Source: Mikania micrantha (Eukaryota > Streptophyta > Magnoliopsida > Asterales > Asteraceae). From it: DNA of 64,000 bases. The stretch spans positions 74,508,986 to 74,572,985 of the forward strand of contig CM018693.1 in NCBI GenBank assembly GCA_009363875.1. Reading direction: 5' to 3'. The position numbers and the translations under genes were made by a program. Below, one piece after another: positions 44,740-55,800 of this stretch (position 1 is its first letter; each line of letters opens with the position of its first letter). Below the pieces are notes generated by a model, which had not been told where the DNA came from, searched no databases, and saw only the letters and a list, made by a program, of their open reading frames with translations.

Positions 44740-45335
44740 TGTAGGATCAGATGTTCTCATTTGATCAATAATAGATTATAGCAGCGGAATTCTAAGATGA
44801 ATTAGCTTAATATTAGCAAGAACAAAGTAAATTCAATCAAACAGTAAAGAACAAGTTTGTTATAGAAAGAGAAATTCTGCAAAAGAAATAATTCATTCAA
44901 TCGCACTAACTTCGTTGCCAATACAAAATGTCAACTGCCCTTATATAGAAACAGTGACGTCTGATGATGTCACATGATGTTGACACCTAACAGACAAAAG
45001 ATAACTACTGATTTAACTAAACTACTGAGAATGTCTACAACATCTGAAGACATTCTCTTACAACTACTGAAGACATAAAACTACTTAATTAAGACTACAA
45101 CATCTGATGAGTAAAATACTCATCAGACTTTTTACAAGTACTGAATGAAAACTACTGAAGACAAAACGAAACACCACAACATCTGAAGACTTACACTTCA
45201 ACTGTTGTATATAACTTCAGATCTTGTAACTTCTGCAAAGTGAATGTCAGCCGTTATGTTCTTCTTCAGTTGTTGTAAGTGTTGTGAGACTTAGTGATTT
45301 TTCTGATAAGGCTCATTGGTTCTTTTAGTCCAACA
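44740..45335 (-). repeat. Left (3') LTR of Copia B
   Basis: TGTAGGATCAG...TCCAACA on plus, 596 bp. Contains the TATA sequence TTATATAGA (44941-44949), TGACGTC next to it, and reiterated CATCTGAAGAC, ACTACTGAAGAC and CATCTGATGAG words. A perfect 11-bp inverted repeat (TCTGATGAGTA, 45103-45113; TACTCATCAGA, 45117-45127) has an AAA loop. Confidence 0.96.
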
Positions 45336-45559
45336 AACTCCCCCTGAACCAATGCAGCCAAAAACCTCTAATTTATTGATTGTTTCACTTATTTTTATCC
45401 CAGGCAGAATGATTTGTCTTTTTCTTTGAGATCAGTATCAAAATGACCAGTTTAAGTGTATGCCTGATAATCAACAGCTTCTAAAAATCTAACAGACAAA
45501 ATATGAGAGGGAACTCCATTGGGGAAATGGACTATGAGCATTAACCCCTCTCATTGAAG
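45336..45559 (-). other. 3' untranslated stretch and polypurine tract of Copia B
   Basis: The minus strand reads TTCAGGGGGAGTT at 45336-45348, directly before the LTR start TGTTGGACTA: the polypurine tract. The rest up to the ORF3 terminator is unremarkable. Confidence 0.85.
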
Positions 45560-48500
45560 CTATTGATCATATAATAACCTGAATGACTCCCTGACATAGG
45601 CTTCAAGCAAAATTACCTTTTCTTCTGGAGTCAGCCTTTCAGGTTCACCTTCAAAGAATGACTCAGGTCCATAATACTCAGATAAGTACCTGGCCGTTGT
45701 CCCATCATGTAGCTCCACTCTGGTTATCTCTCTGTAAACAAATTCATCTGGATGCTTCCCTTCCAGAAATAAGGGAAGCTCATTTTGCTTAACTCCTTCC
45801 AGCTTTCTGTACACTAATCCTTTCTTGATCATCTTGTTTTCTATGAAATTTGGAGCTTTCAAACCAGAGTTGTACACACTCTTAAAGTCACTAATTATCT
45901 CCCAAGGATCAAGTACAGACCCTAACATAATATCAGCACTTAATACCTTCTTGATCCTTCTGGCATAAGCAGCTGGAGCCTCTCTCTTGTGGATCCTGTT
46001 AATGATTCTTGGATCAGGCCACATCCTAATCTGTTCCTTCCTATACTGATATGTGAACCTCAGAGCATACAACCTTTGGGCTTCTTTCTTCATTGCTATA
46101 ATGGTTGATGTCTGAGGATATTCCTTGTCAACCATTCTTAAGATGTACTCATCATGCTTTTTCTGGTTCTCTTCCTCTTCAAGCTTAACTTTCACTGCCA
46201 ACCTTTGAGATTCTGGTGTAATCTTTGGATGTTGTCCACACACCAGAGGCTTTTCAGGCACATAGTTGGCAGGTAGGGTTACTTTCTTCTTTTGAACAAC
46301 CAGTTCTGAACCAGTTTTTGATGATTCAGGCTTTTGAACTTTTGCTTTAATTACAGTGGAGATAGGAAGCCTGTCTTCCTCATCAGATTCCTCCTCTTCT
46401 TGAATCCTTAAGAATCTCCTTTTCTTGGGAGGAGCACCAACATCAGCAACTTGAGTAGATAATTCGGTGAAAGGAGTTACTTGCTTTTGAACATCAGATA
46501 TATCAATTCCAATATCTTGCTCAACTTCACCCATCTGAATTTGATCTTTTTGTGCTTGCATTTCCTCTTGTTCAATTTCTTGTGATTCAGAGGTTGTAAC
46601 CTCTTCTGCTGTTACTTTCTCAACATTGTCCTCAACTTCTTTATCACTAATTTCTTCAATTTCCTTTTCCACATTCTCTATATTAACTTGCTCAACCTCC
46701 TCCTCAGCAACAGTATCAACCTCAGCAGGTTTATTCTTCTTTTGTCTCTTGTATGTAACTTGAATAGCTGGAGACCTTTCAGAAGCAATATCTTCATCTT
46801 CATTTCTTTGCCTTTTAGAAGCTAAAGCTGTGACTGAGTCTGTTCCTAACTCCCCCTTTTTGGCTGCAGGGGAAGAAGGAGTGTAAAGAGAAGTAAGCTT
46901 GGCAGTCGCAGCATCATCTACCATTTGCTGGATTTGAGATTGTGAGGGTAGCCTCTCATCAAGGGCTTGGGTGATGATGTTCTTTAGTAAGGGAGTGATG
47001 AGAGGTATAACAGTGAGAAGGGAAGCAGCTAATGCCTCTGGGGGGCTGGAACCCAAAGGATTAGTGCCTGAAGCAGAGGCTGGTGGCTTGTTAAAGTGTG
47101 GAGTAGAGGTGGAAGTGTTTGTGTGACCTTCAAGATTAGAAGGTGCCATCTGTGGGGTAATAGGGGAAGATGGACTTTTGTCCTTGGACATCTTGTTGAG
47201 TAGCTCATTGAGCCTACAAACCTCAGCCTCAAGGAGTTTGTTCTGTTGCAGAACATCAGCAAGGGTCCTTTGGTCATCATTAGCCTTGGCTAAATCATCT
47301 GACCTCCTGAGAGTATCAGGATCTACCTGAGTTGAGTGTGGCTCAACATGATCAGGTGCCCCTTTTTCTTGGAACTGGGGACTTCCAACCTCAGGGGTAA
47401 TCCCTTCCTCAGTTGTTGCCTCTGACAGGGTCTTAGCTATGTTACTACTATCAATCACTCCAAATGATGGAGGTGAAGAAGTAGCAGCCCTGTCAGATAT
47501 CAGAATCTCTCTTTCCACACTAGGAGATCTGATTTGGTAGTCAAAATCCTGTGGGTTATCAGAGACACTTTGATCCTCCCCCTCAATGTTGGAGCTAATC
47601 CCAGTAGTGATAGGTGTCTGGGTGGGGATAGGAGTGTTCAACTGATCCAGGATATGTTCAATGACAAAAGTTGGGCTTTGTTGGGTGGTTTCCATAGGAT
47701 TTGGCTGTGAAACAGAGTGCACCCGGGGAGATTGGTGCTGTTCAATAGAAACCTTTTCAAATGAAAGAGGTTCTAGAAATGTGTCTGCCCCTTCAATGGT
47801 TGCACCAGGTTCCTGTTGAGAGGAAGCCTGGGCGGTTTGAGCTGGTGGAGTCTGATGGACCACTGGTTGACTACTTCCAGTGGCCATTTCATGCCTTGGT
47901 GAGGCATGGGCAGACTCAGGGGACTCATTTCCCTGAGTAGCCTTTTTGGGCTTTTGGGATTTTGGTTTGGTGGGGACTTTGGATTTTGATTTTGAAGTGG
48001 AGACTGTGGGTTCCCGAAGCTTGGGTTTTAGCTTTCGGGCAGCCTCTTTGAGAGTGAGGTTTGAGTTGTGTCGGGAATATACCTCCAACAGAACTGCTGG
48101 AGCAGATATCCCCTGACCAACAAGGCCACTGTGCTGTAACTGTTTTTCTATGATGGCCATGATAAATCGTGGATAAAGTAGCCATCTAGAAGAAACAGGC
48201 TTAGCAGCATGTTCAGTTAATTCTGAAAACAAAATTTGTGAAAAATTTAGTTTTTGAGATTCCAGAATTGAATACAATACCTGTTGCCACCTGGAGGACA
48301 TCTGGTCCCATGAAGAAGATTTCGGAGCCAAGCAAATGTTGATCATGTGAAATATCAGGCGCTCCGGATCATTGAAATGCTTCTTGTATAGAGTTGAATC
48401 GCTTAAATCACCTTGGTATTCATGACTTGTGAAACAGAGGTCAGTTAAGTTCTTTGGGAATTGCGTGACCAAGTTCGCATCATCAAGGTGGAGAACCTCC

Positions 48501-48763
48501 CTTAGGTCAGCTGGGCTGATGTGCACATTATGACCATTTACTGTTGAACGAAGAGATATCACACCAGTGCCAACATTGATGAGTTCTACATTCATCCAGA
48601 ATTGATGAAGGGATTCGACATGAAGTGTTGGATTTATGAGAAAGGCGGTTTGGAATTGTGATGCATTCATTAAGTCAACGGCTTCATCAAACTTGGACCA
48701 GAAAGAGGATTTTGTAAGATAAGCGACGGAGTTATGACGAGGTTTCAGGTTCATGGTCGCCAT
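45560..48763 (-). CDS. Accessory ORF (ORF3) of Copia B, 1067 codons, open
   Basis: Start chosen at 48763 (MATMNLKPRH), because upstream codons (open to 48934) run into the repeat-rich spacer and look non-coding. N-terminal domain of about 200 residues (AYLTKSSFWSKFDEAVDL, LHQFWMNVEL, NGHNVHISPADLREVL, LLYPRFIMAIIEKQLQ), then a Lys/Pro/Ser-rich linker, Ser/Pro/Thr-rich region, short leucine-zipper-like coil (VLQQNKLLEAEVCRLNELLNK), a Glu/Val-rich acidic tract, and a C-terminal domain of about 250 residues (YQYRKEQIRMWPDPRIINRI, YGPESFFEG). No signal peptide or membrane segment seen, unlike the envelope-like ORF claimed for some SIRE elements. The N-terminal pattern recalls plant mobile-domain or 'putative plant transposon protein' families; this is a guess. 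Copia A has a decayed homologue in the same place. Confidence 0.85.
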   Translation of the reverse strand: MATMNLKPRHNSVAYLTKSSFWSKFDEAVDLMNASQFQTAFLINPTLHVESLHQFWMNVELINVGTGVISLRSTVNGHNVHISPADLREVLHLDDANLVTQFPKNLTDLCFTSHEYQGDLSDSTLYKKHFNDPERLIFHMINICLAPKSSSWDQMSSRWQQVLYSILESQKLNFSQILFSELTEHAAKPVSSRWLLYPRFIMAIIEKQLQHSGLVGQGISAPAVLLEVYSRHNSNLTLKEAARKLKPKLREPTVSTSKSKSKVPTKPKSQKPKKATQGNESPESAHASPRHEMATGSSQPVVHQTPPAQTAQASSQQEPGATIEGADTFLEPLSFEKVSIEQHQSPRVHSVSQPNPMETTQQSPTFVIEHILDQLNTPIPTQTPITTGISSNIEGEDQSVSDNPQDFDYQIRSPSVEREILISDRAATSSPPSFGVIDSSNIAKTLSEATTEEGITPEVGSPQFQEKGAPDHVEPHSTQVDPDTLRRSDDLAKANDDQRTLADVLQQNKLLEAEVCRLNELLNKMSKDKSPSSPITPQMAPSNLEGHTNTSTSTPHFNKPPASASGTNPLGSSPPEALAASLLTVIPLITPLLKNIITQALDERLPSQSQIQQMVDDAATAKLTSLYTPSSPAAKKGELGTDSVTALASKRQRNEDEDIASERSPAIQVTYKRQKKNKPAEVDTVAEEEVEQVNIENVEKEIEEISDKEVEDNVEKVTAEEVTTSESQEIEQEEMQAQKDQIQMGEVEQDIGIDISDVQKQVTPFTELSTQVADVGAPPKKRRFLRIQEEEESDEEDRLPISTVIKAKVQKPESSKTGSELVVQKKKVTLPANYVPEKPLVCGQHPKITPESQRLAVKVKLEEEENQKKHDEYILRMVDKEYPQTSTIIAMKKEAQRLYALRFTYQYRKEQIRMWPDPRIINRIHKREAPAAYARRIKKVLSADIMLGSVLDPWEIISDFKSVYNSGLKAPNFIENKMIKKGLVYRKLEGVKQNELPLFLEGKHPDEFVYREITRVELHDGTTARYLSEYYGPESFFEGEPERLTPEEKVILLEAYVRESFRLLYDQ

Positions 48764-49503
48764 GGATGCAAAGACTTGAGAGGGAAGATAGGTTTTTGAA
48801 AAAAGGTTGAAAGTTCTGAGGAATTGATAATGAAACAACTGAAGAAGGTTTGAGTTAAATAGGGAAAACAACAGAGGTTGAAACATCTGAAGAGTAAAGT
48901 TACTCATCAGATGTTGTCGACAGATATTGCTCATCAGTTGTTTTCAGCAGTTGCTCATCAGACTTTGTGTTTGGTCATCAGACTTTGTGAAAAAGTTGTT
49001 CATCAGAACTTGTGAACAATATGTTCATCAGAACTTGTGAACATTTTGGTCATCAGACTTTGTGAAAAAGTTGTTCATCAGAACTTGTGAACAATATGTT
49101 CATCAGAACTTGTGAACATTTTGGTCATCAGACTTTGTGAAAAAGTTGTTCATCAGAACTTGTGAACAATATGTTCATCAGAACTTGTGAACATTTTGGT
49201 CATCAGACTTTGTGAAAAAGTTGTTCATCAGAACTTGTGAACAGAGGTTGTTCATCAGTATTTGTGAAAAATGTGTGACCTTCAGTACTTAGTGAACCAA
49301 CACCCATCAGTACTTGTAACTTAGAGTATTGGTAAAGGTCAAAGCTTTCCTTGAATCAGTACTTCTGATATTTATCAGAATTTACTGAAAATATCAAAAA
49401 TTTCAAGGTAATACAAAAAATTTGAGTTATGGACAAAGGGAATATTTTTGTATTTTTGAAAATTTTATCTGGTGGATGGAATTTTATTAGTGTGAAAACC
49501 AAT
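48764..49503. other. Repeat-rich spacer between RNase H and ORF3 of Copia B
   Basis: Non-coding. Holds a 16-bp-arm inverted repeat (48882-48897 and 48900-48915, one mismatch, 2-nt loop), many CATCAGA-CTTGTGA words and a 75-bp tandem repeat. It corresponds in place to 3410-5460 of Copia A, whose word is different. Confidence 0.85.
48995..49247. repeat. 75-bp composite tandem repeat (three full copies plus part)
   Basis: Units start at 48995, 49070, 49145 and 49220 (partial). Each unit consists of three related sub-units of 23-27 bp built on GTTCATCAGAACTTGTGAAC or GGTCATCAGACTTTGTGAA. The full copies are nearly identical, so the array expanded recently. Looser copies flank it from about 48915 to 49320. 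Confidence 0.93.
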
Positions 49504-51975
49504 TTATTCAAGTTGCAGCATACCAAGCCTTAGAACTAAATTTTGAAAAGTTGAAGTGTCTAAAGGCTTAGTAAAGATATCTGCAAGCTCATCAGCACTA
49601 GGAACAAACTTTGGATCAATCAGACCCTTTTCAAAACAATCCCTTATAAAATGATGTCTGATTTCAATATGTTTGGTCCTAGAGTGTTGAACTGGATTCT
49701 TGACAATACAAAGAGCTGAGGCACTATCCATTAACAATGGTGTCTTAGACTCTTTAATGCCATAATCCAAAAGTTGAGTCTGAAGCCAGAGAATTTGTGA
49801 AGTACAGCTTGCAGCAGCAATGTACTCGGCTTCAGCTGTTGAAGTGGCCACAGATGTTTGTTTCTTACTTTGCCAAGAAACCAAACAATTTCCTAGAAAC
49901 TGACAACCACCAGAAGTTGATTTTCTGGTAAGTTTGCATCCTGCATAGTCACTATCAGAAAAAGCAACCAGCTTGCAGGAATGCCCAGTGGAATACCAAA
50001 TTCCCAGAGATTGAGTGCCCTGCAAGTATCTGAAAATTCTTTTAACAGCAATCAAATGAGATTCTTTAGGTGCAGCCTGAAATCTAGCACAAACACATGT
50101 AGCAAACATAATGTCTGGCCTAGATGCTATGAGATACATCAAGGACCCAATCATACATCTATAAAGAGTTTCATCAACTGATTTTCCTTTCACATCTGCA
50201 TCAAGTTGTGTGGTGCTGCTCATGGGGTTAGAACATTGTTTACAGTTTTGCAAATCAAATTTCTTTAACAACTCTTTTGTGTATTTGGATTGGTGAATAA
50301 AAATTCCATCAGGATTTTGTTTGATTTGAAGACCCAAGAAAAACTGTAATTCCCCCATGGCACTCATTTCAAAATTTTTGGTCATTAACTCAGTGAAATC
50401 AGCACACAACTTTGGATCAGATGAAGCAAAAATTATGTCATCAACATAAATTTGAACAAGAAGCTTATGCTGTCCTACTTTCTGTATGAACAAAGTTTTA
50501 TCAATGGAGCCTCTAGTGAAATTATTTTTAAGAAGAAAAGTGGATAGAGTGTCATACCAGGCTCTAGGTGCTTGTTTCAGCCCATAAAGAGCTTTATCAA
50601 GCTTGTACACCCAATCAGGATGTTTATTGTCCTCAAAACCTGGTGGTTGACACACATACACTTCCTCTTTTATTTTACCATATAAGAAAGCACTTTTGAC
50701 ATCCATTTGAAAAACTTTTAGTTTGTGTAAGGCAGCATATGCTAAAAACAATCTAATTGCTTCCAGTCTAGCTACAGGGGCAAAAGTCTCATCATAATCA
50801 ATACCTTCTTCCTGAGAGAACCCCTGTACAACCAGTCTGGCCTTGTTCTTAACTATTTGACCATTTTCATCAGTTTTATTCCTAAACACCCATTTAGTGC
50901 CTATTGCACACTTACCTTGGGGTAAAGGAACCAGCTCCCAGACTTGTTGTTTCTTGAACTGCAACAACTCCAACTGCATTGCCTCCACCCAGCCATTGTC
51001 TTTGAGTGCTATGTGATAGTTCTTTGGCTCTTGCTGACTCACAAATAAAGCATGAAGACAAAAATTTGACAATTGACTTCTTGTGGAAACACCAGCAGAA
51101 ATGTCACCAAGAACTTGAGATAATGGATGATCCTTCAGTTCTTGATATGGAATAAGATCAGTGCAAGTGTTTGCTGGGGGTGCATCTGCTGCCGATGTTG
51201 ATGAAGAACCAGGAAACAGTTCAGCAGGAATTTCAAATGATGTTGAAGAATCCAGAATTTCATCAGCATTTGTATTTGGAGGAACAACTGGAGCAGGAGG
51301 AGCATCAGATTTAGCAGACATAGGCATATTGTCACTAAATCTGAACAAATGAGTACTTTCATCTTCATCATCATGGCATCCTTGTGAGGTTGCTGTAGAA
51401 GCTGTTGGTGGAAATGCTTTAGGTGCATCATCTTCCACACCAATAGACTTATCTTGGGATGAATAGGATTCATGTTGCAAGATGTCTAGATTAAACAGCT
51501 CAACAGGATTTTGTGGAATAGAGTCTTTTGGACATTCATTGAATTTGACATGAAGAGTTTCTTCAACCATCTTTGTTCTGCAGTTGAACACTCTGTAAGC
51601 CTTGCAAGTTGAAGAATAGCCAACAAAATATCCTGCATCAACTTTGGAGTCAAACTTTTTAAGTTGATCTTTGGTATTGAGGATATAACATGGACACCCA
51701 AAAGCTCTGAAGAAGGAAATCAAAGGAGTCAAATTATGAAGCAGTTCATAAGGAGTTTTCAACCACCTTTGATTCACTAAAACCCTGTTGTGCACATAAC
51801 AAGCAGTATTGATAGCTTCTGCCCAGAAAGTCAATGGCAAGCCAGAATCAGCCAGCATTGTTCTGGCAGCTTCAATCAAGGTTCTATTTTTCCTTTCAAC
51901 TACTCCATTTTGTTCAGGAGTTCTAGGGATGCTATACTGCCTCTTGATTCCCTTTGACAAATAAAATTCATCCAA
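49504..51975 (-). CDS. Copia B integrase C-terminal part, reverse transcriptase and RNase H (823 codons, open)
   Basis: Starts inside integrase: TPEQNGVVERKNRT supplies the catalytic Glu, followed by FWAEAINTACYVHNRV and the GKAY-type region. An acidic linker leads to RT (WVEAMQLELLQFKK, KWVFRNKTDENG, ARLVVQGFSQEEGIDYDETFAPV, DVKSAFLYG, catalytic YVDD in VQIYVDDIIFASS, FFLGLQI). RNase H: SDSDYAGCK, STAEAEYIAAASC, SALCIVKNPVQHSRTKHIE, ELADIFTKPL. All expected catalytic residues are present. It is joined to the upstream integrase core by a one-base frame change at about 51974-51976. Confidence 0.93.
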   Translation of the reverse strand: MDEFYLSKGIKRQYSIPRTPEQNGVVERKNRTLIEAARTMLADSGLPLTFWAEAINTACYVHNRVLVNQRWLKTPYELLHNLTPLISFFRAFGCPCYILNTKDQLKKFDSKVDAGYFVGYSSTCKAYRVFNCRTKMVEETLHVKFNECPKDSIPQNPVELFNLDILQHESYSSQDKSIGVEDDAPKAFPPTASTATSQGCHDDEDESTHLFRFSDNMPMSAKSDAPPAPVVPPNTNADEILDSSTSFEIPAELFPGSSSTSAADAPPANTCTDLIPYQELKDHPLSQVLGDISAGVSTRSQLSNFCLHALFVSQQEPKNYHIALKDNGWVEAMQLELLQFKKQQVWELVPLPQGKCAIGTKWVFRNKTDENGQIVKNKARLVVQGFSQEEGIDYDETFAPVARLEAIRLFLAYAALHKLKVFQMDVKSAFLYGKIKEEVYVCQPPGFEDNKHPDWVYKLDKALYGLKQAPRAWYDTLSTFLLKNNFTRGSIDKTLFIQKVGQHKLLVQIYVDDIIFASSDPKLCADFTELMTKNFEMSAMGELQFFLGLQIKQNPDGIFIHQSKYTKELLKKFDLQNCKQCSNPMSSTTQLDADVKGKSVDETLYRCMIGSLMYLIASRPDIMFATCVCARFQAAPKESHLIAVKRIFRYLQGTQSLGIWYSTGHSCKLVAFSDSDYAGCKLTRKSTSGGCQFLGNCLVSWQSKKQTSVATSTAEAEYIAAASCTSQILWLQTQLLDYGIKESKTPLLMDSASALCIVKNPVQHSRTKHIEIRHHFIRDCFEKGLIDPKFVPSADELADIFTKPLDTSTFQNLVLRLGMLQLE

Positions 51976-52849
51976 ATGTGATTTCTGAACTCTGTTCCAT
52001 TGTCACTCCTTACACACTTGACAGGAAGAGAATATTGCTTCTCAACATACAACACAAAGTTTATAATGGACTTGGCAACCTCATCTTTTGAGTGTAAGAA
52101 GAAGGTCCAGACAAACCTTGAGTAATCATCAACAATTACTAAGCAATACTTCTTCTTTGCCATACTCATAACCTTCACTGGCCCAAACAAATCCATGTGC
52201 AACATTTGCAAACAACCAGTGGATTTGGGATCACCAATTGGAGGAAAAGAAACTTTGTGTTGCTTCCCTTTCAAGCAAGCAGTGCAATTCTCATCACAAC
52301 TAAAATCCTTCATTGGAAGACCTCTAACCAATCCATGTTTCACCAGTTGATTCATGTTTTTGAGATTCACATGACTTAATCTTCTATGCCACAGATTTGA
52401 TTCCTGGAGAGAGGCCTTTGAAAATAAACAAGGATGACCTTTAACAGAGATTTTTTTGACAAATCAAAGGCATAGACCTTTCCCACTCTGTTAGCCTTAA
52501 GGAGAGTATACTCATCTAAGACTTTGCCAATCAGAGGCAACACTTCAGAAGACAGTATTCTGCAGTCTTGCTTGGTGAAAAGAGAAATGTGTCCCTTATC
52601 ACACATCTGACTAACACTCAGAAGATTATACTTAAGATTCTCTACATGATTCACATCATCAAACCTTATTTCACCATTTGTCACATAACCTTTCCCTATA
52701 ATATAACCCTTAGCATCATTTCCAAAAGAGACAAATCCCTTCCTTCCTATAAAATAGTCATTAAGAAGTGATCTGCTCCCAGTCATATGCATGGATCCTC
52801 CACTGTCAACATACCAGATGCTATTTTGGCATGCTGAAGGACCCTGCAT
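51976..52849 (-). pseudogene. Copia B protease and integrase N-terminal half (two frame changes)
   Basis: Protease: SIWYVDSGGSMHMTG (catalytic DSG) and the KYNLLSVSQMCDKG region. The frame then shifts at a run of seven T on plus (52451-52457) and resumes with NLKNMNQLVKHGLV, CDENCTACLKGKQH (zinc site), HMDLFGPVK (first Asp), VDDYSRFVWTFFL and VRSDNGTEF (second Asp), shifting again at 51974-51976. All catalytic residues are kept. Single-base losses at homopolymers in so young a copy could be sequencing errors as easily as real mutations. Confidence 0.88.
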
Positions 52850-52861
52850 ACATCAACATAC

Positions 52862-55800
52862 TCAGTTAGACTTTGGGACCCAAACCAGTTTGGTTTTGGG
52901 TCTGTTAACACATGAAGAAACAAAATTAACATTTTCATTTGAACCAACACTTGAATCATTCTTGTCAAAAGATTTAGCCTTGGTTTTTGACCTTGGTTTC
53001 TTCTTATGAAATGAAGCAACAGATGCCTCTGCTAGATTGACTCTTCCTAGCAATTGTTGCATCATTAACATCAGTTGATTATGGTTTTGTGTCAATATTT
53101 TGATTTCATTAGACACATTAGGACCTGACTTTTGATTTTTGTGTTTGATCACCTTAGTGTCTTTAATTGATGAAGAATCTTTCAAGTGTTGTTTCCTTGA
53201 ATCTGGAACAATCCCTTTACCTTTCTTGGAGTTACTTGATTCATTTCCTTGTGAGGTTTTTCCAGATTTTGAAACTACTGATGATTCTGGTACAAACTTA
53301 GAACTAAATTCATTTTTCATTTTGAGGATGTTCTTGTTTTTGTGCTTAATTTTATTGAATTTAGAACCTTTTCTGTACCAGCATTCATCAGAGGAATGAT
53401 TAAACAACCTACAAATTTCACAAGGCACCCTCTTTTGTTTTCCCTTGTGAATATCTACAAGTACTGATGACTTAGATCCTGAATTTTTGTTCTTCAGAAC
53501 CTTTGGAACATCAGTATTTGTGGACATGTTGACAACAGCTGATGTGTTGACAACCTCTGAAGAGTTATTCTTCAGCACTTGTCTATCAACACATTTGTCA
53601 TCAGCAGTTGTAACATTACCAGCTTTTTCTATAACTGCTGATGAGACACTTTGGCTTATCAAAAGCCGTGCATCTTTCTCTCCAGTGCCATGCCCATCTG
53701 ACTCAATCAGTTTTAAATTTAATTCATTGAAAACTTTTTCATCAGGATTAATTTCAATTAAAACACTATCTTTACATGTGTCATCCTGAATGACATTTGT
53801 ACATCCAATAGAATAAGAATATGTCTCAATATCCACAGTCTCAGACTCAGATTTGCATGCACTTAACTCACTTTCAAATGATTCTTCAGCATCAGACTTT
53901 TCTGAAGATTTGGTGGATTGGTATACACTGTCCCCTTCAGACTCACAATCAAGATTTTTTGGTGTATAATCAGCTGGGGGGCAGTGTGATTGTATCCAAT
54001 ACCAAACTTCACATTTGATGCTGTTTGTTTGTTTAATAACATCTCAAACCCCTTGCAAGACTCAACCCATCTTTCACACTCTACTTGGGTTGCTGCAAGT
54101 GTTTGTTTCAGATCATTGTGTTTCACAAGCATGACTTCCGCCCTAGCCATTTCATCAGACAATTGACACTTGAGTTTATAAATTTCAGACTCTTTTTCAT
54201 TCAAAACTTTCTCAAATTCAGTTTTATTCTTAGTCACAGCCTTTTCTAAATCCAACTTCTCATTGATTAATTCAACATTTATTTCTCTATTGGAAGCAAA
54301 TGCTGAAATACATGATTCTGAACACAACTTAGCTTTTGATTCAGATGATACCTGAGATGTTGAAGAAGTTGAACTTGAGGTGTCAGTTGAATCAATAGCC
54401 ATCAAGGCAAGATTCCCAAATGGATTATCTCCACCATGTGGACCAGCTTCAGAGTACAGCTGCATATTGAAGTCAGATAAGTCATCAGGTAAACTACTCC
54501 AATCAGCTACTCCAGGGGTGAAGAAGCTCTGATGTTGTTGTTGTTGAGGCTGTTGATTTGTTTGAGATTTACTGGGATCAGGAAGAGCAGGTGATTGTGA
54601 AGGAATTAATGCTGGATTGTGAGTAGTTTGAGGCATGTAAAAGCAGGGATATGGATACGGCATAGGACTTTGTGGAACAAAATGGGCTGGATAAAATTGT
54701 TGTTGACTGGTTCCAGAAGATTGTTGTCCTTTGTTTGGTGTGTTGTTGTTTGGAAAAGTCACAAAAGGTGCAGAAGAGCTAGATCCAGTAGATTTGCACT
54801 CTCTAGCAAAATGACCAAGCCTGTGACACTTATGGCATCTCAACTTCCCTTTGTCAAAACCAACTTTGGTTTTGCCAGATAATCCAGGGAATTTTCTTCC
54901 TGTTCTTTTGTAGAACTTTTGAGATCTGATGTTGATTAATGCCATTTGACTCAAAATGTCCATTTCCTCTAGATCATCATCTGGGATTCCTTTCAAGTCA
55001 TCCATCACAAAACACAAATTATCACCATAATTTCCTGCATTACCATCAACTCCCACAAAAGCATGTTCAGTATTGTTAGTAGAAAAATCAATATGTTCAT
55101 CATAAGAACATTCAGACCCATTAAACTCTGACTCTTGACCAATCAATGCAGTATTGCCGGGAATAAAGTCATCAGTGAGCTTGCCAGATGAAGACAGCTT
55201 TCTTTTCTGTTCTACCTCTCTCTCAAATGTTAAGAGTTTCCCATGGAGTTGGGTGAGAGATAGATGTTCTAGATTTGCACTGGAGCGTAGGACAATAGTA
55301 TAAGTATCCCATCTCTCAGGCAATGATCTAAGAAATCTGTTGTTCATCTGACTATTGGTATATTCCTGTTTAACCATTTTCAACTCAGAAATCAGACAGG
55401 AGAACCGCTCAAATTGTTGAGTCAATGATTCACCCTTTCTATGAGAAAAGGTCTCATACTGCTGAGCAAGAATTTCTCTAGTGTTTGCTAAAACCTCATC
55501 GGTTCCACCGAATTGTTCTTTCAGTGCAACCCAGAGATCATGAGCAGTATCATGATGCATTAAGCCTGAATAAATCTCATTCGGCAAAGCCATGGCTAGA
55601 ATACCATGAGCTTTCGCATCAATTTCAAACAATTTGATATCCTCATCTGAATACATATCCGATGGTTTCGGAATCATGATTTTAGTTTCAGGATCAGTGA
55701 TCATGGGTTTATACGGACCATGCACTACAGATTTCCAACATCCTGCACTGTTAATTGACAAGTGGTGTAGCATTCTACGTTGCCAAATGTTGTACTCACT

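Noticed and set aside
51135..51473. Leu/Met-rich ORF that might be a membrane protein
   Set aside because: Out-of-frame shadow inside the intact RT-RNase H reading frame of Copia B.
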